From Bidens hawaiensis (lineage: Eukaryota > Streptophyta > Magnoliopsida > Asterales > Asteraceae): a stretch of DNA of 64,000 nt. Made by a program: the position numbers and the translations under genes. The notes under the pieces were generated by a model. The model made no database searches. It had not been told where the DNA came from and was given only the letters and a program-made list of their open reading frames with translations. The stretch covers positions 1 to 64,000 of the forward strand of contig JAIQDT010001111.1 of the NCBI GenBank assembly GCA_021521415.1. The letters are read 5' to 3'. Shown piece by piece: positions 45,501 through 57,704 of this stretch. Each line of letters begins with the position of its first letter. Position 1 is the first letter of the stretch.

Positions 45501-47001
45501 GCAAACCCAAGAAAAACTTCAATTCTCCCATAGCGCTCATTTCAAACTTTAACTTCATAACTTCTGCAAATTATTTGCACAGAACATCGTTTGTTGGCCC
45601 GAATATGATATCGTCCACATAGACCTGGACTATCAGCAAATGACCATCTACCTGCTTTATGAAGAGTGTACAATCCAGGGTGCCATGAACAAAGTTATTG
45701 TCTAACAAGTGTTTAGACAATGTGTCATACCAAGCTCTCAGGGCTTAATGTAAACCATAAAGAGCATTGTGGAGCAGGTACACCTTGTCTTTGTGAATTG
45801 GATCAACAAATCCCGTTGGTTGTACTACAAAGACTTCTTCACCCAATTTTCCGTTCAGGAAAGCAGACTTAACATCTAACTAATAGACCCTGAATCCTTT
45901 CCAAGATGCAAAGGCTAAGAAAATTTGTAATCGGTTCCCTCCCTTTGATTGAAACCGAGAACCACTAATCGAGCTTTGTTTCTGACAGTTATACCATTTT
46001 CATCCCTTATGCACTTGAAAACCCACTTGGTTTTAATTCATCATTTTTTATCAGGTAGATCAACAAGTTTCCATACCCCAAGCTTTTCAAATTGCAACAA
46101 ATCTTCTTGCATCGCATTGACCCAACTCTCTTCAGTCAACGCTTGTTTGTATGTTTTTGGTTCTATTTGTGAAATGAAACATTTGAATGAGAGCCGATTT
46201 GAAGTGGAGAAACTTGAGTATAATAATAAATTATACTTTGATCAAGTTGACTTCAAGTGCGTACTCAAGTATTCAAATCACCAATAATATTCTCTTTCGG
46301 GTGATATGATAATGTTCGAGGCATAAATTCATTCGGAACCACAAAATCATTAGGAAAATTCTTGACATTCTCATCATTAACTGCTTAATCAGATAGCACG
46401 AGAACAGAAGTAGGTGTAGGTTGTACCATGGACTCAAGCACATCATTGTGATCTTCACCATCATTGTCAAAGGATGGTGTAGCCGGTGATCCTCAACATG
46501 GTTATCAACATCAGGTGCCGGATATTCATTAACAAATAACACTGTGGCCATTTCATCAGTGATTTCCTCTTCTAGGAAAAGAGACACAACTCTACAAGGT
46601 GTAATAGTCAAACATCCATGAATCGCCCTTTCTTTGAATAGGAGTAGCATATCTTTGACAATCAACATGCTGTAGTTGAACAACCCGGTTGATGCTAGGT
46701 AAGAATACTCAATGCAAAGGACTAGCGTAATCCACAAAAAAACCTTTTACAGACTTAGCACCAAATTTACCATCAGGATCAAGGAATGTATACTGTGATC
46801 CAAAGGGCTCAAGCCACTTCAATTTCAGCTTTCGTCGATTAAGCAGCTCAAAACATGTTTTGCCAAACTTCTTTAGTGTTAGAACACTATTAAGAGTGTA
46901 ACAAGCTGAGGCAACAGCTTCTGACCAAAAACTAACCGGCGGTTTCGAATCAACCAACATTGCCCTAACTATTTTAATCAACGTCCTATTCTTTCATTCA
47001 G
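45501..47001 (-). pseudogene. Copia integrase end and RT (element V), decayed
   Basis: Minus-strand pol between the A and S insertions. It opens with the third integrase catalytic region, in which TGA replaces the Arg codon after the Glu. F-W-S-E-A-V-A-S-A-C-Y-T-L lies near 46920 and P-D-G-K-F-G-A-K near 46765. RT has A-F-L-N-G-K-L near 45855 and the catalytic Y-V-D-D-I-I-F-G near 45630-45605. The S insertion follows a short way downstream. Several stops. Confidence 0.8.
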
Positions 47002-47006
47002 CAACT
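47002..47006. repeat. Target-site duplication of A, left (CAACT)
   Basis: Identical to 52788-52792. Joining the flanks restores V integrase context. Confidence 0.85.
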
Positions 47007-47926
47007 TTACGGGTAGTCCATGGGACAAGCCTTAAGTGCTTTAAGTTTGTTAATATTCATACGTTTAATCGGTTTATCTTGTTGAATTAGTTGACTATGG
47101 TTACTCATATAATTGCAGGTAGGAGAAGATAGAGTATATAATTACGAGAACGTGGGCGAAAACGATGAAGAAAACGGAGTTGAAACGAGAAAGTTATGAA
47201 GAAAACAAGGAGGCAAGAATGGAAGCCACCGTAAGCTACGGTGGCCTCTAAAGAAAATTACATTATATGGCACTTCTAAGCCACCGTAGGGCATTTTGAA
47301 ACCACCGTAAGCTACGGTGGACACTGTAGCTTACGGTAGACCTGACGAGGAAAGTCATAAAAACGTTATAACTTGTATTTTTAGACGACTTTTTGAGATC
47401 CGAATCATATCTTTGGAGCTAGAGACGACCTAGAGGCGATTTTTGGAGATAAGAACATTATTTTGAGTGTGGTAATCATTAAAGACTCGTTTTTCATTCA
47501 TATGCAAATATAATCGAAGGAATGACGATACGAATCATGCTCGGCTAAATCCCTTTGTGTTTTCCCTCGGATTGTAAGGTTTGCTATGTTTGTTTGGTTG
47601 AATGTTTAGACAATTTTTGAGATAATAATCGATCTTATTGATTTCATTAGTATGGTGTTTATGTATTGATTGATAGATTATTAGTTTATCGATTTTTATG
47701 TTCTAAACCATCAGTTCTTGGTTCTTTAAGTAATCGAGTGGGATTTAGGGTTAGATAAACTAATTGGTTTTTGAGTGATCACCTTGCATTGTATAATCCA
47801 AGTACTTGATCTTCATTATCGCATTCGTTTACATAAAAATGAACTTTACCTATTGTTCATCTATTGTGTTCGATACCCGCTTACCGCTATCGGTTTATTT
47901 TTGGATGAGTCTTCGACCACAAGTCA
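47007..47926 (+). repeat. 5' LTR of A (920 bp)
   Basis: Ends ACAAGTCA just before the primer site. It contains the palindromic word CCACCGTAAGCTACGGTGG at about 47226 and 47302 and partial copies between and after. Bases 47320 onward match the right LTR from about 51965. Confidence 0.8.
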
Positions 47927-47931
47927 AATTT

Positions 47932-47949
47932 TGGCGTCGTTGCTGGGGA
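47932..47949 (+). other. Primer-binding site of A (Athila type)
   Basis: TGGCGTCGTTGCTGGGGA. The known Athila/Tat-type site is TGGCGCCGTTGCCGGGGA, so two C-to-T changes. Confidence 0.88.
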
Positions 47950-48040
47950 GTAGCGCGCAACGTGTGTTAGCTTTAGTACTTTTTGTCTGTTATTTTCGGG
48001 TTTACACTGGTTGTGTTAGTGTGCAGGTACCTAAAGGTGT

Positions 48041-50733
48041 ATGCATACTAGAAGATCTAACAGGTCATCACCGCTAGTTATTGATCCCGTGATTGACCGA
48101 ACACTTCGAAGAAACCAAGTCTTACTTAGGGAGAACAAGCTTCTTGGTTCTCCAACTACATCTAACAGCACCATGGAATCACCAGTTCCCACTTAGGGTC
48201 AACCATTACCACCCACACCTCCACCAAATCCACCTCCACCAATCACTACTACTATACCTACAGTATCAAGTGAATTCCAACCACCACCCACAACTGAAAC
48301 CATAAATGCTCAATTCACCTATTCAACATCATCAACATTACCACCTATTAGCCACCTTTTTCCTAACTTTGGTGCGTCATCATCATCTCAACAATATCAA
48401 ACACCACCCTTTAAACAGTCACAATCAAGCTACCAATACCAACCCTAACCTTTTATGCAACATTCAAGAACACAAGGTGACGGATACGGATACAGGTTTG
48501 ATAGTGAATTTGAGGGGTATGAAGTGGAAGGTTACTACGTGGGAGGTGATAGAAGCAAAAGGGTAAATCCGTGAACTCTTGGTTATGGTCAATGGCGTCA
48601 ACCGGAACCGTTGCAAGAGCTTAATAAAAAAAAACCACCGGTTGTTGTTAATCAAGTTCAACCTCCACCGATTATTCAACAACCGCAAGGGCAACCTCAA
48701 GATCAGCATTTCCAACCGCAAATGCTCCAACCATAGTTTCAACAATTGCGCAGCCAAGGCCCGTTTATAGGCAAATGGGTCAACAAAGAGTAGCAATGGG
48801 GGTACCAAAAAGGCATGCAAGAGAGATGGTAAGGGGGATTGAAGCCCATTTCCGACCCATAATTACTAATAATCCGTCTCCGGTGGTTATCCCTCACAAT
48901 CAACAAGGGAGGACATTTGAAGTAAGAACCAATTCTCTTCAAAGTCTTCCGAAGTATAAGGGTCTAGCAACGGAAGAACCTTACTTCCTCTTGGAGGCAT
49001 ATGACACCATTTGCAACACAATTGGGGGACAAGGTTTTACATCACATGAGGTTAAGTTGGTTCTATTTCAGTTTTCATTGAAGACAATGCAAAGAGATGG
49101 TTTTACACTTTTCCTTCTGCGTCTATTTATACTTGGGCTGAAATGCAACAAAGATTTTTGGAAGAATTCTATACGGCCCAAAAGACCAACGATGCGAGAA
49201 GAAGTTTGAGAACCTTCCAATAAAAATCGGGGAAAATGTTTCATGAAGCATTTTAGAGGTTCAATATGATGATCAAGAATTGTCCTCATCACGGTATTGC
49301 TTTATGGGAATTGTTAAATGCGTTTCATGAGGGTTTGAGTATGAAGGATGAACGGGATTTGAGGTCGATTATGAATGGCACATTTGGCACCAATTATGAA
49401 CAAGATGATTGGGCATATTTGCAAAAAATGGCGGTTACTTCAAAGAGAAAGGCCCAAAACGGACGAAGAGCAAGACCGGCGATTGGTAGGACCTCAAGTG
49501 CAAGCCGTGGAAGAAGGAAATGTAAAAACCACTAATCAGGTAATTGATGTTTGTACAAATTGTAATGAGTTGGGTCATGCTTCGGAGGTATGCGGGGTAA
49601 GTCAAGCACCGGTGGAAGAGGTGAATGCACTTCAAGGGGGAGGTGGTAGGAATTACAACATGAACTCCAATACTTACCACCCCGGGTTGAGAAATCATCC
49701 GAATTTTCGTTTTGGAAAACCGGCTACTCAATTTAACCCGAATTTTCAAGGAAATCAAGGCAATTATGTTCCTCGCCAACAATATAATAACCAAGGTAAT
49801 TTTCATGGCGGGAATAATCAAGGGTTTCAAGGTCAAGGAGGTGGCGGTCAAAGTGGGTCAATTGGTCAAAGTTCGTCAAATGGGAATGAAGTTATGGACA
49901 TGTTAAAGATGATGCAACAAGACATGCAAAGGAGAAATCAACTTGATGAAGTGCGCATGCAAAAGGATGAAGTTCGTGACAAAGCCATCCAATCGTTGAC
50001 CACTCAAATGGGTTAACTTGCAACCGATGTGGCGAATTTGAAGAAAAACAGCTCGAGTTTAAAGAAGGGGAACAACTTGCATATCAATGCGGTAAGTCTT
50101 TTACCTAGTTTTGAAATTTCTAGTGTTCAAGTTGATCCAACACCACAGTTTGTTGAGGGGGTGGTGGAAGATATTAGTGATGAGATTGAAAATGTGGTTA
50201 ATTATGAAACAATTTTTCAATATAACTCTGAATTACAACCGAATGAAACATCTTTTTGTGAAAATTGTTCTTGTGATAAATGTTTAAATGACAAATTAAC
50301 CAAAACAAGGGATGAGAGGGTTGATAATAGTATTATCCCAAGTAAACTTCAAGACCTAGGAGTGCCCCTTTTATCAATCCAAATTGGTGAATTAGAAACT
50401 AATCGGGCACTGCTAGAACTTGGAGCTTGTGTTGGTATCATGCCCGGTAGTTTATATGATCAGTATGAGTTTGGTCCGCCACAAAAAGTAAATACCACTG
50501 TGGTTTTAGCAGATCAAACCCATACACATCCCCGAGGTATGCTAAATAATGTGATGGTACATGTGGAGGATTTATGTTACCCAGTTGACTTTTTAGTACT
50601 TGATTATGCTAATAATGTAACTAACACGCAACCCATAGTCATATTGGGTAGACCCTTCCTTGACACTTCACTTGCAGTGATTGATTGTGCCAAGGGGACA
50701 CTGGGAATAAAGTGTGGGAATCGTGATAAATGA
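48041..50733 (+). pseudogene. Athila-like gag and protease (element A), broken
   Basis: Probable start MHTRRSNRSSPL at 48041, then a Pro/Gln-rich region to about 48750 with stops and a frameshift. The gag core runs 48775-49500: L-P-K-Y-K-G-L-A near 48950, W-A-E-M-Q-Q-R-F-L near 49135 in another frame, M-M-I-K-N-C-P-H-H near 49266. A CCHC knuckle lies at about 49553-49594 (C-T-N-C-N-E-L-G-H then C). A Gly/Asn/Gln-rich stretch leads to a stop at 50014-50016. The protease domain (50330-50720) has A-L-L-E-L-G-A, with Glu where the catalytic Asp is expected, and ends I-L-G-R-P-F-L and D-C-A-K-G. Confidence 0.85.
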
Positions 50734-50848
50734 TTATTATTATTAGAAAATAATACTGACTCTTTTGTTGACAAGGAAAGCCTAAAGGCGGATTCTGTTA
50801 ACAAGTGTGTATCCTTGAGCAAGGATCACACGAAATTGGAGTGTTTTT

Positions 50849-51091
50849 TTGATTGACAGGTTAGTTGAGAAGAAAGAAGTTGAACATCAACAGAGTGAGA
50901 AGGCGGCAGAAAAAGGTAGCCGACCAAAAAAGACGAAAATGAGACAACCACCTAACCTAAATGATCCATGGTGGAGGATGAGGATGTTCGGGCCTGACCC
51001 TGGTTTTCCGAAAGACTGGCAACAATTTCTTGAAAATGTGCGTGCTTATAACGAGAAAATTGCATGGGAGTGGGCCAGCCATCCACCTTGA
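50849..51091 (+). CDS. Short ORF after protease in A (about 80 aa), unknown
   Basis: Plus-strand frame ending at 51091. It is basic at first (G-S-R-P-K-K-T-K-M-R), then Trp-rich (D-P-W-W-R-M-R-M-F-G-P-D-P-G-F, D-W-Q-Q-F-L, A-W-E-W-A). It lies where RT would start in an autonomous relative. Not recognised. It may be a remnant of the polyprotein or an independent small gene; the start codon is uncertain. Confidence 0.35.
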   Translation: MIDRLVEKKEVEHQQSEKAAEKGSRPKKTKMRQPPNLNDPWWRMRMFGPDPGFPKDWQQFLENVRAYNEKIAWEWASHPP

Positions 51092-51942
51092 ATGTCATAA
51101 AAGTTTCAAAAAGGTGGTAATTGTACATTTTGTATATTTTAATTTTATTTTGCATTATCATTTCTAGTTTGTTTGTTATTAGTTGTATTTTAAACTACCA
51201 TCTTAGCAAAAAAACATGTGTGGGGAAATTCCTATGGATTTCTCTTCGACACTGTGTTGGGAACAACCCGGGTTTTTCATGGAAGGAAGTAGAGTTTTAC
51301 TTAGTAGTGTCTTTGTTTTTATTTTCTCAAAACCATACATTGGGGACAATGTATCCCAAGTGTGGGGATGGGGGAATTGGAATTTCCCTTTTCAAAATTT
51401 TCAATAAAACATAAAATAATTAAAAATATAAGATAAATTGAAAATTTTAAAAAAATGTGTTTTTTGAAACCGGAAAGTGGTAAGATGGCGGGGTGAAGTT
51501 TTGGTCCCTTTTCATGGTCACAATTCCCTAAATGGAGAGATTATGTAGTTTTCTAACCAAGGTTAGCATGCTCTCTGTGTAATAACTTGCATAACATGTT
51601 CGTTTACACTTGAAAATTGAGAAAGTATTGGTGAGACGGTTGATATTCTACGATAGAACTCGTACAATTAGTGCATTTCGAGATCTTATCTTGGCATAAG
51701 TGAAAAAGTGATAGAGGCACTTAGGTTAAGCCTCGTCTGGATGAGCGAGAGTGTGGGTTCTAGGGGTTTGGGGCCTCATACATTATACATATGAGGATGG
51801 TTATGTGAGGGGCGGGGGGTTGGTTCCTTTAGAAAACTTTATTGGGCCTATTCTTTTATTTGATCAACCCCGGTGTTATATTGCGAAATGATCCGAATTA
51901 ATAGGTTTCTATGCTGGTATGCTGGTATGTAATGCTGGAATG
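51092..51942 (+). other. 3' non-coding region of A
   Basis: AT-rich without supported gene. A purine-rich AGGGGCGGGGGG near 51809 is the best polypurine-tract candidate. The first part of the right LTR appears lost or unrecognisable here. Confidence 0.5.
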
Positions 51943-52787
51943 TAAGCTACGGTGGCCACCGTAACTTACGGTAGACCTGACGAGGAAAGTCGTTAAAACG
52001 TTATAACTTGTAATTTTGGACGACTTTTGAGATCCGAATCATATCTTTGGAGCTAGAGACGACCTAGAAGCGATTTTTGGAGATAAGAATATTATTTTGA
52101 GTGTGGTAATAATTAAAGACTCGTTTTTGATTCATATGAAAATTATAATCGAAGGTATGACGAACCGAATCATGATCGGCTAAATCCCTTTGTATTTTCC
52201 CTCGGATTATAAGGTTTATTATTTTTGTTTGGTTGAATGTTTAGACAATTTCGAAGATAATATTTGATCTTATTGATTTCATTAGTATGATGTTTATGTA
52301 TTGATTGATAGATTATTAGTTTATTGATTTTTTGTGTTCTAAACCGTCAGTTCTTGGTTCTTTAAGTAATCTAGATTAATCGGGAGGGATTTAGGGTTAG
52401 ATAAACTAATTGGTTTTTGAGTGATCACCTTGCGTTGTATAACCCAAGTACTTGATCTTCATTTATCGCATTCATTTACATAAACACGAACTTTACCTAT
52501 TGTTCTTCTCAGTTAAACATTAACCGTAACATTCATGGAAACCTGAAACCGAGGGAAGGCATATTTTCGCATATTGATTAAAACTCGTTTGTTGCTTTAG
52601 TTCTTTTTGTTATCAAAACCAAACAACCAAATCTTTGAATTTACTTTTTTCATTTAGATTAATTTAGATAAATCACATAACTACTTGGTAACACAATTTC
52701 CACAAACTCCCTATGTTCGATACCCGCTTACCGCTATCTAATAGTTGTAATCCGTTTATTTTTGAGCGAGTCTTCGACCTCACGTCA
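51943..52787 (+). repeat. 3' LTR of A, 5'-truncated
   Basis: Matches 47300-47926 but retains about 210 bases (52500-52715) that the left LTR lacks. Ends CTCACGTCA before CAACT. Confidence 0.75.
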
Positions 52788-52792
52788 CAACT

Positions 52793-53960
52793 CCATTATG
52801 ATGCGGTGTATATGGAGCACTGATTTCATGAATAATACTATGCTCGTTACGGTATTGAAGCATTCGGTTATTCCTGAACTCGGTACCATTGCCGCTTCTG
52901 ATTCTTCAGATTGGCAGATTAAATAACATCTCAAGCTTCTTGAATAAGATCATCAAGTTGTCGAAGGTCTCATCTTTCGATTCAAGAAACGTCACCCACG
53001 AGAAGCATGAGTAATCATCAATGACCACCAAACAGTAAAGTTCCCCGATGATACTTTTGACATTCACGGGACCAAACAAATCCATGTGTACCCTCTCGAA
53101 AGGTAAGTTGATTGAATTGAGAGACTTCTTCAGGTGCGACTTCTTCTTTTGTTTACCCTTTTTTTACAACTAAAGCAATCAATACTCAATGAAAACCCTT
53201 AACGTTTACCCCTTCATCTAGTTGGTTGTTAACAAGGTAGTTCATCTTGCGAACATTGATGGACGCATTCGACGATGCCATAGTACCGACTCCTTTTCAG
53301 ATGCCTTGGTGACAAAGCACTGTACGGTACCTTGAGTTGATGATGCAACACTCATTTTAAGCACATAAAGATCCATTCTTCTGGAATCTTATACCCAGGC
53401 TTCAGAATCATACAATCTTGACTTGTAAACTGTGTTGAGAAGCCTTTGTCACAAATTTGGGAGATACTCAACAAATTACTCTAAGAATCCCTGATGTAAT
53501 TCACATTCTCGAAAATTACTTTCCCGTTCGATAAAGTACCCTCACCAACAATATTTCCTCCTTAATTCCCTGCAAACCTCACACATCCTCCTTGAATAGA
53601 TTTAACATTCTTTAGCAAATGACGAGTTCTTGTCATGTCTCATGATGCTTCACTATCCATAATCAAATGTGAGTCATTGGATCTTGAAAGCCCCTACAAT
53701 AGTAAGAAATTAGTGAAACAAGGAAACCCAAGCCTTCTTGGTCTTAGGTTGTATTAACAGGTTTATTTTAGATTTTACCCTTAACCACCCAGTTCTGCCC
53801 AACAGAACTTTCTTCTTGAAAAAACAAAAATTTTTCTTAACATTTGAAGATTCACCTACTTCAAAAATCTTTTTGACAAGTTCCTTATACACACCCTTTT
53901 AAGATATTGATGGGTGGAGATGATCTTACCAATGGAACTTTCACACATGGTTTTTTTACC
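52793..53960 (-). pseudogene. Copia protease and integrase start (element V), decayed
   Basis: Protease M-D-S-E-A-S near 53660, with Glu where the usual motif has Gly. The GAG-preintegrase region (I-N-V-R-K-M-N-Y-L then H-L-K-K-S-L) runs 53265-53115. Integrase H-M-D-L-F-G lies near 53085. The second catalytic region near 52895 reads R-S-G-N-G-T-E-F, Gly replacing the catalytic Asp. The A insertion interrupts the third region at 52792. Confidence 0.78.
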
Positions 53961-56802
53961 ACATGTTTTCTTTCTTGAGAGAATCTTTTAGGACATGAAT
54001 AAATTAAATGTCCCTCTTAATTACAGCAAAATCATTTCCTCCTATCAAGAAATTGTTAACTGGATGAACATGATTCTCTTGTTTCTCTCTTTCAGCTCTG
54101 AGTCTATAAAACTCATCATTTGATTGCCTTTTAAATATGGCCTCTTTCTCTTCTTCAGAGGTCTCACCTTTAACGAAAGCAATCTTTTGAAAACCAACAT
54201 TTGGTTTTACAGACAACTTGTCTCCCTCTTTAAACCCAATACCTTTTCTTTTGTAATAAAAACTAGTTTTAGCAAAATTTGAATTCTGATTGCTAGTTTT
54301 AGTATATAATTGAGTTTCAGGTCTGCTTCTAACTTTTTTATCACCAGATTTAACACTTGTTTCTGATTTAATCTCAGAAAACACAAATTCAACAACTTTC
54401 TTACCCACTTTGCTCTCACATACAGAGCTGTTGAAAGATTTAAAGTTTTGCTCATTACATGAAACATCATGATGTGGTGAACCAGTCACCGCATTATCGC
54501 CTTAAGAAACCCTACAGTTTCTTTTGGTACATAAGAGCTCTAGATCGGTGGCGGAACAACATTATATTTCGAATAATACTTTTTGTCCTCAATAGAATGC
54601 TTTGGAACAATGTGATTAAGGACATATGATGAGGCGGGGTAGCTTTTAAGTTTAGTGTCAACTCTTTCAGTTTCAATTTTAATTAATTGAAGTTCCTTTT
54701 TTAGTTACGCTTTCTCATCAACACGCCTATTGATAGCAATTTGTTTATCTTTAACTATGTGAGTTAGTATAAAAATTGTTTTCTCATCTTGTAGGATTTT
54801 TACCCACAAGTTTTTTTCACATTTTTGAAGTTTATCAAAAGCTTCTTTAATTCTTTTATAATCTTGAAACATGTTTTTTTAATCTGTTTTAAGTGAGTTA
54901 ATCAAAAAATCCTTTTCCTCACATAATTCAAAAACATGTTCAACATTAGTAGAGAATTTTGCCTTTACAGCCATGAATACATGATTAGCAGACTCTACTT
55001 CAACATCAACTGTCTCTTAAACTTCTTCAGCTAGAACAGTTTCATCACACATGTGTTTTATAATCTTGAAACTCTCATCTTCTTCATCATCAATTCCAAG
55101 TCAATCTTTCCATGTGGTACTTCCTCACCAATGAACCATCCTGCAAAATTTCAAACACATCAGAAGGTAAAAATAATTTAAAGAATTTATTCGGAATCGA
55201 ATCAAAACTCTTGGTAGATTCGGTCCCCTCATGATCATTTGAAATCTCCTTAGTATTTTTCTCTTATTGATTAACAACATCAGTTTGATCAGCAACAATA
55301 TCTTCAGTTTTCACATCTTTCTCATCTCCTCCATTTAAAACACATACATGTTCTCCAGCTTCCTCACAACTACCACAGCAACATTTTCTAGATTAACAAT
55401 AGAATTCCAGCTGAAACCCTCATCCAATTGTGCATGACACGTCTTTGATGATGATGCTTCATTCTTCTTCAATGATTCAGCAGGTGCAGGAGAACTTTGA
55501 CGATAAATGGCTTGTTGGTTATAATTCCCAACAAAAGGATTAGAATTAGCATCTCCAACTTCTGGATTAGTGCATTCCCTCTTTAAGTGGCCCTATTCCT
55601 TGCGTCGAAAACATTGCACCTTTGTTTTGTCCAATCTGAGTTTTGAAGTTGTCCCATCAAGGAAGTTCTTACCAGTAATCTCTCTGAATATTTGTGCCCT
55701 TCTCACAGCATTTGCCATACACCAACAAATATCTAGCTTTTCTATTTCCTTAGGATCAATCTGATCATAATATTCTTTAGTCATGTGTTACTAATACGCC
55801 CAGTAATCAAACACTCATATAACTCAAGGACTGATCTAAGAATGCCATATGTTCTTGAAAGTTTTCGACTGTCAGTCCATTGTTCATGACATTAACCGCA
55901 ATGTTGCATTGAACAACATTAGATGGTGGACTAGCAGGCTTCGGGGATTGATCAGGAGTAGAATTGGTTGAATTGGTTCCAGTGTAAGAGCTTGTGTACT
56001 TCCACCAAAACTACTATTTGTGACCAAAGTAGTTTGAATCTTCGGGCTTGGAGCAATCACTGATTGTGATGAATTAAAGTATCACCCAATGTCTTGAGTA
56101 ACCGAAGTGTTTATCATTTTCTGTTTCTCGCGTAACTCAAGATTCAATCTTGCATAATTTATCGGGTTTGATTGTTGAATCATAATGAAAATATTCTAGT
56201 CATCAGACAAAGAATAAGCAAGCTTGTAAATGTATTCATACTCTTCTTTGTCAATTCTCAATATTTTCATCCAATTCACAAGATGACAATATCTCTCAAT
56301 CATTTGGGGGCATCGATTCACCTTTGACCATTGTAAATATGTCAAACTCTTTCTTTAATAATCCCATCTTTGATTTTCTCATGTAAGGATTTTCTTTGTC
56401 TTTATTCAGCAATGATTCCCAGATTGAGTGGCATAATCCATTATGTTGTAACAATTGAAAAATCTCAAACTTGATTGGTTGTTGAAACAAATTCATCATC
56501 TTCTTATCACGAAAAAATATTGCTTTTTTAGCCTCAGGAATTTGAGATAGTCGGTGATTAGTAGCATTTTCATTTCATGGAATGATGTATTCCACCTCAA
56601 CGGCTACCCACGCATCATAACTCATGGCTTGAAAATAAGTCTCGAACTTATCAGCCCAGCTTGGATAATCTTCTATCCTTAAAAGCTTCGGGGGCTTAGT
56701 AGTTGTTTCCATATTTTCCAAATTGATATTCTGAAGTATCGATGACGGGTGTGTCACAAAAGCGTTCAAATCTTCCATCGTTGCATGAAAATCAAAAAAC
56801 AT
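53961..56802 (-). pseudogene. Copia gag (element V), decayed
   Basis: A frame opens at 56802 and a likelier start MEDLNAFVTHPS lies at 56778. Y-P-S-W-A-D-K-F-E-T-Y near 56660 is the DUF4219-like region, followed by UBN2-like W-E-S-L-L-N near 56430. A first knuckle region (K-V-Q-C-F-R-R-K-E, stop, G-H-L-K) is near 55615-55575. A coiled-coil Lys/Glu region runs 54900-54550. P-P-I-x-S-S-Y-V-P is near 54540. The second knuckle region near 54040 has lost its Cys residues. The best open frame is 54489-54004. Y 4189-5026 is homologous to 55050-54200. Confidence 0.8.
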
Positions 56803-57286
56803 TGTTCAAATTAGAGTATAAGTTATAACCAAATGTACAAGTCCAAATGGACTTATCCGGCGTATAAGTCAAAACTTATACGCACACCAAACAAAGCAGA
56901 TAAACAGGCTTATACGTCGTATAAATGAAATCAACGTGTAACACCTTATACGTATATCCAACTTATACGGCCATATTCACTTATACGTTTCAAAAGCTTA
57001 TACGGAAGAATATCAACTTATACGTGAACAAGAACTCCACTTATACGCTATAGTTGAAACTTGAAAGTCCATTTAAATTAGACAAAATCAGTCGTGCAAA
57101 AATGATTATTAGGTATAATCGAGCATTATCACTAAAGGAATTTGTATTTTTGCCGTATATAAATAAGTAATTTAAGAATAAATGATCGGCTTAAACTTTG
57201 ACTTTTATATCTTCAAATCTTCATCTTTAAACCAATAATTGTGTTGAATTCAGTAGCAAATACCAACCTATTTCTCAAATACAACT
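56803..57286 (-). other. 5' leader of V, dense in CTTATACG words
   Basis: Between 56845 and 57055 CTTATACG or CGTATAAG occurs about ten times. No clear primer-binding site follows the LTR; a weak TTGGTATT lies about 20 bases on. Confidence 0.65.
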
Positions 57287-57699
57287 TGAAAGTCCATGAT
57301 CCTCATCATGCATAACATCATGTACGTGCATAAACGATATGATACGGATCGAATAAATGTATATACTATACAATACGATAACGCAGAATTATATCATAAA
57401 GGAATAACAGCACACTCACTCATAAGCTTCATATATTGATATAATAATGATAGTACAAGCTGATAAGAAGTTTCAACAAACTGTTACAAATTACAACTAA
57501 GCCTGTTTATACTTAACCTATTGGACCGTATAAGTTGATGTCAGTGTATAAGACTTATACGCTATGTATAAGTCTTATACGTTTGACCAGACTTATACGT
57601 TTCTTACAAATTTACAAAATTGTCATTATTATCCCTTAACAATACAAATATGACATAATCAGCTCACAAGATCTAGCATTAGACATTAATGCTCTAACA
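57287..57699 (-). repeat. 5' LTR of V (413 bp)
   Basis: Plus-strand ends TGAAAGTCCATG and GCTCTAACA. Pairs with 23876-24292. Confidence 0.9.
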
Positions 57700-57704
57700 T
57701 AAGG
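57700..57704. repeat. Target-site duplication of V, right (TAAGG)
   Basis: One mismatch to CAAGG at 23871-23875. Confidence 0.8.

Larger units (their letters stand above)
47007..52787 (+). mobile_element. Non-autonomous Athila-like Gypsy element A (gag-protease only), 5,781 bp
   Basis: LTRs, an Athila-type primer site, decayed gag with one CCHC knuckle and a protease, but no reverse transcriptase, RNase H or integrase. This matches the TR-GAG class. It lies in V integrase with CAACT on both sides. The left LTR start reads TT instead of TG, and the right LTR lacks its first few hundred bases. Confidence 0.85.
23876..57699 (-). mobile_element. Copia element V (same family as Y), minus strand, expanded to 33.8 kb by three insertions
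   Basis: LTRs at 57287-57699 (5') and 23876-24292 (3') differ at about 10 %. Minus-strand order: leader, gag 56802-53961, protease and integrase 53960-52793, [A], integrase and RT 47001-45501, [S], RT end and RNase H 32948-32069, internal polypurine tract, spacer, [solo LTR], extra gene 27159-24381, polypurine tract, LTR. Without insertions it would be about 13 kb. It lies in the extra gene of Y. All coding parts are decayed. Confidence 0.9.

Noticed and set aside
57250..57286. Primer-binding site of V
   Set aside because: TTGGTATT lies about 20 bases from the LTR end and matches only six or seven bases of the usual site, too weak to annotate.
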